From NCBI RefSeq assembly GCF_002871005.1, contig NZ_PHSN01000001.1, positions 248,001-312,000 on the forward strand: a stretch of 64,000 bases of DNA, in the 5' to 3' direction. The notes under the pieces were generated by a model. The model searched no databases, was not told the DNA's origin, and saw nothing but the letters and a program-made list of their open reading frames with translations. This document shows, in pieces, positions 16,920 through 26,019 of the stretch. Numbering within the stretch: position 1 is the first letter of the stretch; every line of letters begins with the position of its first letter. Position numbers and translations under genes: made by a program. Source of the stretch: Acidimangrovimonas sediminis. Its GTDB lineage: Bacteria > Pseudomonadota > Alphaproteobacteria > Rhodobacterales > Rhodobacteraceae.

Positions 16920-17741
16920 ATGACAGAGCCGATGACAGAGCCGATGACAGAGCCGGTGCTCGTGACGATGGGCGAAGGCGGCGTGGCCGAGGTCACGCTC
17001 AACCGTCCCGAGAAGAAGAACGCCTGGACGATGGAGGTGTTCGACGCGCTCGCCGCGGCGGCGCGGGGGCTGAAGGGCCGCGCGGGCCTCAGGGCGGTGA
17101 TCCTGTCGGGCGCGGGGGGCTGTTTCTCTGCCGGGCTGGACCTGTCGGTGATGCAGGGCTTCGCCGCCGACCTCTCGGCGGTGAAGGCGCAGATGGCCGA
17201 GGCCGACGCGACCGGCGCGAACCGCTTCCAGGCGCCGGTGACCGGTTGGGCCGCGCTGCCCGTCCCGGTGATCGCGGCGATCGAGGGGGTGGCCTTCGGC
17301 GCTGGGATGCAGCTGGCGCTGGGGGCGGATTTCCGCATCGCGACCCCGGGGGCGAGGTTCTCGGTGATGGAGGCGAAATGGGGTCTGATCCCCGACATGG
17401 GGATCACCCAGTCGCTGCCCAAACTGATGCGCGCCGATCTTGCAAAGGAACTGATGATGTCCGGGCGGGTTCTGGATGCAGAGGAGGCGCAATCCCTGGG
17501 CCTTCTGACCCGCATCGCGGCCGATCCGCTGGCGGCCGCGCGGACTATGGCGGCCGATCTTGCCGCCCGCTCGCCCGAGGCGCTGGCGGGATCCAAGGCG
17601 CTGGTGGACGAGACCTGGACCATGCCGCCCGGTGCCGGGCTGCGGCGAGAGGCAGAGTTGCAGGCGGGTATCATCGGCGGGCCGAACCAGATAGAGATGG
17701 TGATGGCAAACATGCAGGAACGCGCACCGAACTTCAGGTAG
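16920..17741 (+). CDS. Crotonase (enoyl-CoA hydratase/isomerase) family protein
   Basis: A 273-residue crotonase-fold protein. The oxyanion-hole segments are VILSGAGGCFSAGLDLS and AIEGVAFGAGMQLALGADFRIA; the active-site helix is VMEAKWGLIPDMGITQSLPKL. Glu and Asp spaced eight apart there match the Glu196/Asp204 pair of dienoyl-CoA isomerases, but the third Asp of that enzyme is replaced by Gln. The substrate is unknown. The protein starts with MTEP repeated three times, from a 12-bp DNA repeat in which every unit contains an in-frame ATG. The ribosome site GGGGAGG favours the first one. The cation exporter starts 4 bases after its stop. Confidence 0.85.
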   Translation: MTEPMTEPMTEPVLVTMGEGGVAEVTLNRPEKKNAWTMEVFDALAAAARGLKGRAGLRAVILSGAGGCFSAGLDLSVMQGFAADLSAVKAQMAEADATGANRFQAPVTGWAALPVPVIAAIEGVAFGAGMQLALGADFRIATPGARFSVMEAKWGLIPDMGITQSLPKLMRADLAKELMMSGRVLDAEEAQSLGLLTRIAADPLAAARTMAADLAARSPEALAGSKALVDETWTMPPGAGLRREAELQAGIIGGPNQIEMVMANMQERAPNFR

Positions 17742-17744
17742 GAC

Positions 17745-18704
17745 ATGCCCCACGATCACGCGCATCACGACCATTCCCACGGCCACTCTCACGGGCACGG
17801 CCATTCCCATGGGCACCATCACCACCATCTCGACCCCGACGCGGGCGACGGGCGGGTGGCGTTGGCGGTGGCGGTCAACCTGATCCTGACGGTGGCGCAG
17901 ATCGCGGGTGGCATCGTCTCGGGCTCGGTCGCGCTGATCGCCGACGCGATCCACAACCTGTCAGACGCGGCGACTCTGGTGATCGCCTATGCCGCGCGCC
18001 GCATCGCCCGGCGTCCCGCGGACAGCACCATGACATTCGGCTACGGCCGGGCCGAGGTGGTGGCGGCGCTGGTCAACTACACCTCGCTGATCCTGATCTC
18101 GGTCTGGCTGGCGGGCGAGGCCGTGCTGCGGCTCTTCAATCCGCCCGAGGTCGCCGGCGGCATCGTCGTCGTGCTGGCTGCGATCGCGCTGGTGGTGAAC
18201 CTTGCCACCGCGGCGCTGACCTTCGCTCTGTCGAAGGAAAGCATGAACATCCGCGCGGCCTTTCTGCACAACCTCGCCGATGCGGGGACCTCGGTCGCGG
18301 TGGTGGTTTCGGGCCTGCTGATCATGGCCTTCGGCTGGCGCTGGGTCGACCCTGTGGTGACGCTGGCGATCTCGGCCTGGATCCTGTGGCACGCAGTCAG
18401 CGAGATCGGCCCCGCGATCCGCATCCTGATGCTGGGCGCCCCGCCGGACATCGAGGCTGTCGCGCTGACCGACCGGATCCGCGCGGTGCAGGGCGTCGAC
18501 GGCATCCACCACCTGCACCTCTGGCAGATCGACGAGCGCAGCACCTCGGTCGAGGCGCATATCGTGGTGACGGAAGACGGCGCCGAGGCCGAGGTGCGCC
18601 GCATCCTTGCGCGCGAATTCGGCCTTTCCCATGCGACGCTGCAGGTCGAGGCCCCGGGCGCCGAATGCCACGGCGCCTGCACCATTGGCCACGCCGCGCA
18701 ATAG
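17745..18704 (+). CDS. Cation diffusion facilitator metal exporter (CzcD/ZitB-like)
   Basis: A 319-residue CDF transporter. A very His-rich N-terminus (14 of the first 34 residues are His, in HDHSHGHSHGHGH) leads into six membrane helices. The metal site shows as ADAIHNLSDA in helix II and HNLADAGTS in helix V, each with the expected His and Asp. The cytoplasmic C-terminal domain contains IHHLHLWQIDERSTSVEAHIV. This fits a proton-coupled Zn(II)/Co(II)/Cd(II) exporter. The gene ends convergent to ribF, with about 120 bases of non-coding DNA between. Confidence 0.93.
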   Translation: MPHDHAHHDHSHGHSHGHGHSHGHHHHHLDPDAGDGRVALAVAVNLILTVAQIAGGIVSGSVALIADAIHNLSDAATLVIAYAARRIARRPADSTMTFGYGRAEVVAALVNYTSLILISVWLAGEAVLRLFNPPEVAGGIVVVLAAIALVVNLATAALTFALSKESMNIRAAFLHNLADAGTSVAVVVSGLLIMAFGWRWVDPVVTLAISAWILWHAVSEIGPAIRILMLGAPPDIEAVALTDRIRAVQGVDGIHHLHLWQIDERSTSVEAHIVVTEDGAEAEVRRILAREFGLSHATLQVEAPGAECHGACTIGHAAQ

Positions 18705-18826
18705 CCCACGTCGCATGGTGAACCGGCAGGCCGCAACGCCCGTCAGGTGTCGGTCAGAAGATCATCGGGCAATCGTGGGAAGGGGCGCTGTCGGCCCCGG
18801 AAAGGGCGCAGGTGGTGCGCCAAGGG

Positions 18827-19765
18827 TCAGACCGCTGCCAGGACGTCCCGCGCGCGGGCGCAATCGGCGTTCATCTGCGCGATCAGGCCGTCCAGCCCGT
18901 CGAAGGTCATCTCCGGGCGCAGATACTCCACCAGCGCGACCGACATCTCGGCGCCATAGAGATCGCCCGAGAAATCGAACAGGTAGGTCTCCAGGTTCGG
19001 GGTGTTCACGCCGAACATCGGCCGCACGCCAAGGCTGGCGGCGCCGAGGTAGCTCCCCGCATGGGGACCGGTCAGCACATCCGCCTTCACCGCGTAGACG
19101 CCGAAATGCGGCGGGTGCAGCCCGGCGATCGCCATGTTGGCGGTGGGGAAGCCAAGGTCGCGGCCGCGCTTGTCGCCATGCAGCACGGCGCCCTCGATCC
19201 GGTGCCAGTGGCCCAGCATCCGGTGCGCATCGCGCGGGCGGCCCTCGGTCAGCGCCCGGCGGATCGCCGTGGAGGAAACCTCCTCGCCCGCCGCCTGGAC
19301 CAGCCTGGCGATGGTGACGCCGAAGCCCCGCGCATGGCCCAGGTCGACCAGCGTTTGCGCATCGCCCGCGCGCCCCTTGCCGAAGTGGAAATCCGCGCCC
19401 ACGACGACATGCGCGACGCCAAGGCCGCCAACCAGCACGTCGTCGACGAACCCCTCGGGCGTCATCGCGGCCAGGTCCTTCGAGAACGGCAGCTCGTAGA
19501 GCCGCTCCACCCCCAGCTTTTCCATGCGGTGGGCGCGGGCTGCGCGATTCATCAGGCGAAAGGGCGGGGCGTCTGGGGCGAAGACCTCACGCGGGTGAGG
19601 CTCGAAGGTGATGACGCCCAGCGGCGCCCCCCCGGGGCGGCCCGCGGCGGCGGCCTGCGCGATCACCGACTGGTGGCCGACATGCAGGCCGTCGAAATTT
19701 CCCATGGCGACGGATGCCCCCCGATCCAGGGGCTCAAGCCCCTGCCATGTCGTGACAATCCTCAT
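18827..19765 (-). CDS. ribF: Bifunctional riboflavin kinase / FAD synthetase
   Basis: A 312-residue enzyme making FMN from riboflavin and FAD from FMN. The N-terminal adenylyltransferase half has the nucleotide motif GNFDGLHVGHQSVI, then VITFEPHPREVF and the SSTAIRRAL segment. The C-terminal kinase half has GHWHRIEGAVLHGDKRGRDL followed by GFPTANM, and ends with LRPEMTFDGLDGLIAQMNAD. It is 28 bases downstream of the MaoC gene, in the same direction, so probably co-transcribed. Confidence 0.96.
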   Translation of the reverse strand: MRIVTTWQGLEPLDRGASVAMGNFDGLHVGHQSVIAQAAAAGRPGGAPLGVITFEPHPREVFAPDAPPFRLMNRAARAHRMEKLGVERLYELPFSKDLAAMTPEGFVDDVLVGGLGVAHVVVGADFHFGKGRAGDAQTLVDLGHARGFGVTIARLVQAAGEEVSSTAIRRALTEGRPRDAHRMLGHWHRIEGAVLHGDKRGRDLGFPTANMAIAGLHPPHFGVYAVKADVLTGPHAGSYLGAASLGVRPMFGVNTPNLETYLFDFSGDLYGAEMSVALVEYLRPEMTFDGLDGLIAQMNADCARARDVLAAV

Positions 19766-19793
19766 CGGCGCCCCCGGGCGGGGCGGCCCGCCG

Positions 19794-20270
19794 TCAGTCG
19801 AACTTGCGGCTGGGCGCCAGAACCAGCGCCTCGCCCTTCACGACGACCGTATCGCCCACAAGGCACCGACAATCAAGGGTGACCCGCCGCTTCGCATGGT
19901 CGATCGCCAGCACCTTGACCCGGGTTTCCACCGGATCTCCGGGCCGCACGGGGGCCACGAACTTCAGCGTCTGCCCAAGATAGATCGTGCCGTGGCCCGG
20001 GAGCTGCTCGCCGATCACCGCCGAGATCAGCCCTGCGGTCAGCATGCCATGCGCGATACGCCCCTCGAAGACCGATTCCTTGGCATAGGCGTCGTCGAGA
20101 TGGACGGGGTTGCGGTCGCTCGACACTTCGGCGAACATCTCGATATCGCGGTCGGTGACCTGCTTGAGCAGCGTCCGCTCCATACCTACCTCGAGGTCCT
20201 CGATGTAGATCGTGCCACGCGGCAGGTTGTCGTTCCGGTTCGGTCCGAATGGCTGGGGCTTGTCGAGCAT
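19794..20270 (-). CDS. MaoC-like (R)-specific enoyl-CoA hydratase/dehydratase
   Basis: A 158-residue single hot-dog-fold protein. The hydratase-2 motif SSDRNPVHLDDAYA contains the catalytic Asp and His pair, followed by RIAHGMLTAGLISAVIGEQLPG. This is the PhaJ-like arrangement that hydrates crotonyl-CoA or longer enoyl-CoA to the (R)-3-hydroxyacyl-CoA used for polyhydroxyalkanoate. The start at 20270 has GGAAA seven bases upstream; the frame continues 20 codons further but overlaps the promoter. It is followed by ribF. Confidence 0.85.
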   Translation of the reverse strand: MLDKPQPFGPNRNDNLPRGTIYIEDLEVGMERTLLKQVTDRDIEMFAEVSSDRNPVHLDDAYAKESVFEGRIAHGMLTAGLISAVIGEQLPGHGTIYLGQTLKFVAPVRPGDPVETRVKVLAIDHAKRRVTLDCRCLVGDTVVVKGEALVLAPSRKFD

Positions 20271-20301
20271 CTGGCGCTTTCCGTCACTTATGTTGCAGTG
20301 C

Positions 20302-20330
20302 AGCATAGCGCCGGTTTCCAAACTGCGCAA
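20302..20330 (-). promoter_or_regulatory. Sigma-70-like promoter of the maoC-ribF unit
   Basis: On the minus strand, TTGCGC (20330-20325) and TATGCT (20307-20302) are separated by exactly 17 bp, in a locally AT-rich stretch about 32 bases before the start codon of the MaoC gene. A TGCA-G-TGCA dyad (20294-20302) overlaps the expected transcription start and could be a regulator site. Confidence 0.6.
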
Positions 20331-20445
20331 GTATTGTGCGTAATAATCTTTCGTATATGTGTTTGCGGGTGTAATTTTACTGCCCTGCCGTTTGGCGGGC
20401 GGATCCGGGCATGGGGCACCCGGGCAGGTGGTAGCGCAGCCGAAA

Positions 20446-21327
20446 TCAGCGCAGCCGGGGGATCGCCGCGGTCACGGACAACAGATTGTCCTGCAAGAAC
20501 GCATCGACCTTCGCGGGATCGGGGGCCAGCGGATCGGCGCCGAACTCCGCCGCGGCCAGCCCGCCGGTGACGAAGAGCGTGTCGAAGCCCTCCTGCATCG
20601 CGCCGCGGATGTCGGTGGCGATGCCGTCGCCGATCGCCAGAATGTCGGTCTCCTGCAGGCTGCCGCCGACCTCGCCCAGCCGTCGCCGCGCAAGGTCGTA
20701 GACCTGCGGATAGGGCTTGCCGATCCACAGGACCTCACCGCCTTCGTCCTCGTAGGCCTTGGCCAGCGCCCCGGCGCAGTAGATCCGGGTCTCGCCCAGG
20801 TCGACCACGATGTCGGGATTGGCGCAGAGGAAGGGCAGGCCCCGGGTCCGCGCCTCGAGGAACATCGCGCGATAATCCTCGGGCGTCTCGGTGCGGTCGT
20901 CGAACGGGCCGGTGCAGACGATGCCCTCGGCCTGCGCAAGCGGCACCAGCTCCACCTGCGTGGCCTCGGGCAGCGTCCGGAACAGCGGCAGGTCCTTCTC
21001 GGGGCCGAGGTGGAACACCTTCCGCCCCACCGCTCCCCCGGCGATCGCCTCCTGCGCGGCATCGCCCGAGCTGGCGATCGCGTCGTAACAATCGCGCGGC
21101 ACGCCCAACCGGTCGAGCTGCTTCTGAACCTCGGTCCAAGGCCGCGGCCCGTTGGTCAGCAACACCACCTTGCCGCCGCCCGCCTTGAACCCGCGCAACG
21201 CCTCGACCGCCTCGGGCCAGGCCTGCTTGCCATTGTGCAGGCAGCCCCAGAGATCGCACAGGATGGAGCGATAGGGCTGCGACATCTCGGCCAGCGAACT
21301 GACGATCCGGGTCGTGGGGTGGCTCAT
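20446..21327 (-). CDS. TIGR01459-type HAD superfamily hydrolase
   Basis: A 293-residue class IIA HAD phosphatase. The nucleophile motif is ILCDLWGCLHNGK (where the usual D-x-D-G-T is D-L-W-G-C-L-H, characteristic of the TIGR01459 group). Motif II is VVLLTNGPRPW, and motifs III/IV include GKPYPQVYDLARRRL and ILAIGDGIATDIRGAMQEG. Such proteins resemble NagD and nitrophenyl phosphatases; the natural substrate is not known. It lies between ppaC and maoC, all leftward, and is separated from ppaC by hairpins. Confidence 0.88.
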   Translation of the reverse strand: MSHPTTRIVSSLAEMSQPYRSILCDLWGCLHNGKQAWPEAVEALRGFKAGGGKVVLLTNGPRPWTEVQKQLDRLGVPRDCYDAIASSGDAAQEAIAGGAVGRKVFHLGPEKDLPLFRTLPEATQVELVPLAQAEGIVCTGPFDDRTETPEDYRAMFLEARTRGLPFLCANPDIVVDLGETRIYCAGALAKAYEDEGGEVLWIGKPYPQVYDLARRRLGEVGGSLQETDILAIGDGIATDIRGAMQEGFDTLFVTGGLAAAEFGADPLAPDPAKVDAFLQDNLLSVTAAIPRLR

Positions 21328-21365
21328 GGCATTCTCCGTGTCCGCCTGCGGCGGAGGCCTCCGGC

Positions 21366-21455
21366 GGGGATATTTCCACTCAGAAGAAACCGGGAGCCGG
21401 ATCGTTCCCTTCTTCTGAGCGAAAATATCCCGGGGGTGCGGGGGCTGGCCCCCGC
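21366..21455. repeat. Inverted pair of dispersed repeats plus GC hairpin (terminator-like)
   Basis: Two copies of the GGGATATTT-CTCAGAAGAA unit face each other (21366-21388 and 21410-21432). They form a long imperfect inverted repeat with a loop of about 21 bases. Next to them is a perfect 8-bp GC hairpin, GCGGGGGC-TG-GCCCCCGC (21438-21455). They lie directly after the ppaC stop codon and before the next leftward gene, so termination or mRNA 3'-end protection is likely. Confidence 0.65.
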
Positions 21456-21465
21456 TGTCCTGCCC

Positions 21466-22383
21466 TCAGATCGCGAGCGCCGGGATGATCTGCTTCTTGC
21501 GGCTCATGATCCCCGGCAGCACCACAGTGTCACCCGAGACGGTGGCGCCGAAGCTTTTCTCGGCGATTTCCTTCACGAGGCCGGTGGGCACCAGGAGGGT
21601 GGCCTCTTCGCGCAGGATGTCGATGATGAAGAGCAGGACCTGGTCGGCGCCGTCTTCCTTGGCGACGCCGGGCATGGCCCCCATCAGCGCGTCCTTGCGG
21701 TCGAGGAGGACCTGCGGCGCGGTGGTTTCCAGCACCGAGACGCGCAGTTGCTTGCCGCCCAGCTCGTATTCCTTCGAATCCATGCGCAGCAGCTCTGCGT
21801 CGGAGAAGGCCGAGACATCGGATTTCGCGGCGAACATCTCGCCCGCGTAGTCCGGGACGGAGATGCCGAGGTCGGCCGCGAGTCTCTCGGCCACCGCGCG
21901 GTCATGGTCGGTCGTGGTGGGGGAGCGGAATTCCAGCGTGTCGGACAGGATGCACGACAGCATCGCCGTCTTGATACCCGCGGGCATCTTGGCGGCATCG
22001 TCGCCCATCAGGTCGTGCATCACGGTGGCGGTGCAGGCCAGCGGGCGGATGGTGATCTCGATCGGGGTCTTGGTCTTCAGGCCGCCGGCCAGCATGTGGT
22101 GGTCGATCACCTGCAGCACCTTCGCCTCGTTGATCGAGGGGGGCAGCTCGGCCGGGTTGTTGGTGTCGACGACGACGCATTCCTCGCCCTCGGCCACATC
22201 GGCGATGATCTCGGGCTTCGTCACGCCGCAGCGGTCGAGGACGAAGGCGGCCTCGGTGTTCGGTTCGCCCAGCAGAACCGGGGTGGCGGGGGTGCCCCTC
22301 ACCTCGCTCAGGTACCAGGCCCAGATGACGGGCGAGAGGGTGGCGTCGGTGTCGGGGGACTTGTGGCCGAAGACCTTGATCAT
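21466..22383 (-). CDS. ppaC: Manganese-dependent inorganic pyrophosphatase (family II)
   Basis: A 305-residue DHH-family pyrophosphatase that splits pyrophosphate to drive biosynthesis. Motifs: MIKVFGHKSPDTDATLSP (metal-binding His and two Asp), VVDTNNPAEL, and the DHH motif VIDHHMLAGG. The C-terminal DHHA2 half closes with PGIMSRKKQIIPAL, where the RKKQ basic residues bind phosphate. The start at 22383 gives the family length; an ATG three codons earlier is also possible, and the frame runs open much further upstream by chance. Confidence 0.94.
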   Translation of the reverse strand: MIKVFGHKSPDTDATLSPVIWAWYLSEVRGTPATPVLLGEPNTEAAFVLDRCGVTKPEIIADVAEGEECVVVDTNNPAELPPSINEAKVLQVIDHHMLAGGLKTKTPIEITIRPLACTATVMHDLMGDDAAKMPAGIKTAMLSCILSDTLEFRSPTTTDHDRAVAERLAADLGISVPDYAGEMFAAKSDVSAFSDAELLRMDSKEYELGGKQLRVSVLETTAPQVLLDRKDALMGAMPGVAKEDGADQVLLFIIDILREEATLLVPTGLVKEIAEKSFGATVSGDTVVLPGIMSRKKQIIPALAI

Positions 22384-22568
22384 GGGGAACATCCGCTGCG
22401 AAAGGGTAGATTTCGGGCGTCTTATAGGCACTCGGCCGAAGATTGTCACCCCGGCCTCGCCGCGCCGCGGCATCGCCCGGCGGGGCGCGGCGCGGCAGAT
22501 CGCGGCGAGGCAGATCGCGGCGGGCCCGGTCGATGTGGCCACGCGATGGGGCGGAGCGGTGGCCGGGA

Positions 22569-23636
22569 TCAGGGATCGAGGCGGGTGAGCGTCCATCCTG
22601 CCCCATGCAGCAGCGCGAGCACGCCGTCGCGGCCGCCCAGATGCGCGGCGCCGAAGGCCGCAACCACCGGGCCGTTGGCTGCCGCCGTCTCGATCACCGG
22701 TAGCCAGGCGCGGTTGCGGTCGTCGAGCATCACCGACTGGACCTGCGCGAAATCCGCCTTCAGCGCCGCCGGGTCCTCGCCCGGCTGGTCGAGCGACCGC
22801 GCGCGGCCAAGCGCCCAGATCAGCTGGTGCTGGCCGCGGAAATAGGCGTTCGCCGTGGTCACGAACATGTCGCCCGAGGGATCGTCCATAGCCAGCGCGC
22901 TGCGAATCATCGCGATCTGGTCTCCGGTGCCCAGCGTGTCGAAGATCTTGAATGTGGTGTTCCAGGGCTCGAGCGAGCGCACCGGCACGCCCTCCGCCTC
23001 GGCGATCCGGATCAGTTGCCGGTCGAGGCCGCCGCCGGTCGCTTTCTGCGCGTCGCGCAGGCTGGCCATCGCGCAGGGCGGGATCGACAGAATCATCGCC
23101 ACGTACCAGGGCTGAAACTTGGCGGCGAGGATCGTGGGGATGCCCCGCGCCTTCATCGCCGCGCTCAGCTGCTGCCAGAGCGGTTCGGGCAATTGATCGG
23201 GCAGGGTGGGGCCGGAGGTGATGAACATCCGCGACGGATCGGCGGCGATTTCCCGGCTCAGCTTCTGCTGGTCCTCGGCGGAAGCCTCGACCAGAAGCGC
23301 CGAGGCGCGTTCGAGGAGCGGCGCGATGCGCGCGCGCATCGGCGCGAAGCGCGGGTCGTCGAGGTGATAGGTGCCGACCAGCGTCACCTGTTCGTCGCCC
23401 CGCGTCGCCTGCCAGAGATTGCCGGTGGGGTAGGGCGCGTCGCCCACCAGCCGTGCCTTCTGCGCCGCCGTTATGCCGGCGATCAGGTCGTGGCCCGAAC
23501 AGGTGGCAGCCGGTGCCGGAGGGGAGGCGGCGGTTTCCGCGTCCACGGGTGCGAGAGCCCCGAGCCATGCGGCCAGCGCGAGGGCCCCGCCTGCCGCCGT
23601 TGCACGCCTCAGCCAGCGTCCTGTCGTCATCGTCAC
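22569..23636 (-). CDS. TraB/GumN family protein
   Basis: A 355-residue secreted protein with a signal peptide (basic start, hydrophobic stretch of about residues 14-28, cleavage near ADA). The TraB/GumN fold is shown by VTLVGTYHLDDPRFAPM near the N-terminus, LLVEASAEDQ, the central RSLEPWNTTFKIFDTL, and the C-terminal DRNRAWLPVIETAA ... AAFGAAHLGGRDGVLALL with conserved Arg and Gly-x-x-His. Metal-dependent protease activity has been proposed for the family (Tiki/TraB), but the function of bacterial members is unknown. Confidence 0.87.
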   Translation of the reverse strand: MTMTTGRWLRRATAAGGALALAAWLGALAPVDAETAASPPAPAATCSGHDLIAGITAAQKARLVGDAPYPTGNLWQATRGDEQVTLVGTYHLDDPRFAPMRARIAPLLERASALLVEASAEDQQKLSREIAADPSRMFITSGPTLPDQLPEPLWQQLSAAMKARGIPTILAAKFQPWYVAMILSIPPCAMASLRDAQKATGGGLDRQLIRIAEAEGVPVRSLEPWNTTFKIFDTLGTGDQIAMIRSALAMDDPSGDMFVTTANAYFRGQHQLIWALGRARSLDQPGEDPAALKADFAQVQSVMLDDRNRAWLPVIETAAANGPVVAAFGAAHLGGRDGVLALLHGAGWTLTRLDP

Positions 23637-23814
23637 ACCCCTGTCCTCACACGCCTTACCCCCGGCCTCCCTCCGCGCCGTCCGGTCCGGCGGCCGTCAG
23701 CGGAAACCTGCCACCGGAACACCGGATTGCCAACAGCCGCGCCATTCGTCGCCGAGGCCGGGTAGCTTCGGAATGCGGGGCCGACATGCAGGGTCAAAAT
23801 GCAAGGGTGGATGC

Positions 23815-23843
23815 TTGACAGGCCCAGACCGGTTGCCTAAGTC
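23815..23843 (+). promoter_or_regulatory. Promoter of groESL
   Basis: A perfect -35 TTGACA (23815-23820) and a -10-like TAAGTC (23838-23843) are spaced by 17 bp, just upstream of the CIRCE element, so the start of transcription would fall at or just before the operator. The consensus -35 suggests housekeeping sigma; a heat-shock sigma contribution cannot be judged. Confidence 0.7.
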
Positions 23844-23851
23844 CGATCTCG

Positions 23852-23878
23852 TTGGCACTCACCCCGAGTGAGTGCTAA
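23852..23878. promoter_or_regulatory. CIRCE operator (HrcA binding site)
   Basis: TTGGCACTC, nine bases, then GAGTGCTAA: the 9-9-9 CIRCE inverted repeat with one mismatch from the consensus TTAGCACTC. It sits between the promoter and groES and indicates HrcA repression. No hrcA gene is in the window. Confidence 0.93.
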
Positions 23879-23913
23879 TCAGATTTGAACTGGAACCTAG
23901 GGAGTGTTCTCAG

Positions 23914-24201
23914 ATGGCATTCAAACCGCTGCATGACCGCGTGCTGGTCCGCCGCGTCGAAAGCGAAGAAAAGACCAAGGGCGGTCTGATCATCCCCGAC
24001 AGCGCCAAGGAAAAGCCGGCCGAGGGCGAGATCGTGTCCTGCGGCGAAGGCGCGCGCAAGGACTCGGGCGAGCTGATCGCGATGGCCGTGAAGGCCGGCG
24101 ACCGCGTTCTCTTCGGCAAGTGGTCGGGGACCGAGGTCACCGTCGACGGCGAAGAGCTGCTTATCATGAAGGAAAGCGACATCCTCGGCATCATCGCCTG
24201 A
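23914..24201 (+). CDS. groES: Co-chaperonin GroES
   Basis: A 95-residue GroES (Hsp10). [20 protein letters not shown] is the classic start. The mobile loop that docks onto GroEL is [18 protein letters not shown], and the roof/core motif [14 protein letters not shown] follows. The chosen start drops 14 codons of the longer open frame, which overlaps the CIRCE operator. It is followed 57 bases later by groEL in the same operon. Confidence 0.98.
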   Translation: MAFKPLHDRVLVRRVESEEKTKGGLIIPDSAKEKPAEGEIVSCGEGARKDSGELIAMAVKAGDRVLFGKWSGTEVTVDGEELLIMKESDILGIIA

Positions 24202-24204
24202 TAG

Positions 24205-25902
<1,698 letters not shown>

Positions 25903-25930
25903 TCTGCCGGTCCTTACGGACGACAGGGAA

Positions 25931-25958
25931 GGGGGCCTCCGGGCCCCCTTTTCCTTTT
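25931..25958 (+). terminator. Intrinsic terminator of groESL
   Basis: A GC hairpin, GGGGGCC - TCCG - GGCCCCC (25931-25948), is followed by the T-rich run TTTTCCTTTT. It lies 28 bases after the groEL stop codon. This is the clearest classical intrinsic terminator in the window. Confidence 0.9.
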
Positions 25959-26019
25959 CCTGCTCATTTTCCGCGCTGCCCCGCGCCCCGTCGGGTGAGG
26001 GGGCGCGGGGCAGCGCGGG

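Noticed and set aside
22384..23568. N-terminal extension of the pyrophosphatase frame
   Set aside because: It overlaps the TraB/GumN gene, and the family N-terminus MIKVFGHKSPDTDA starts at 22383.
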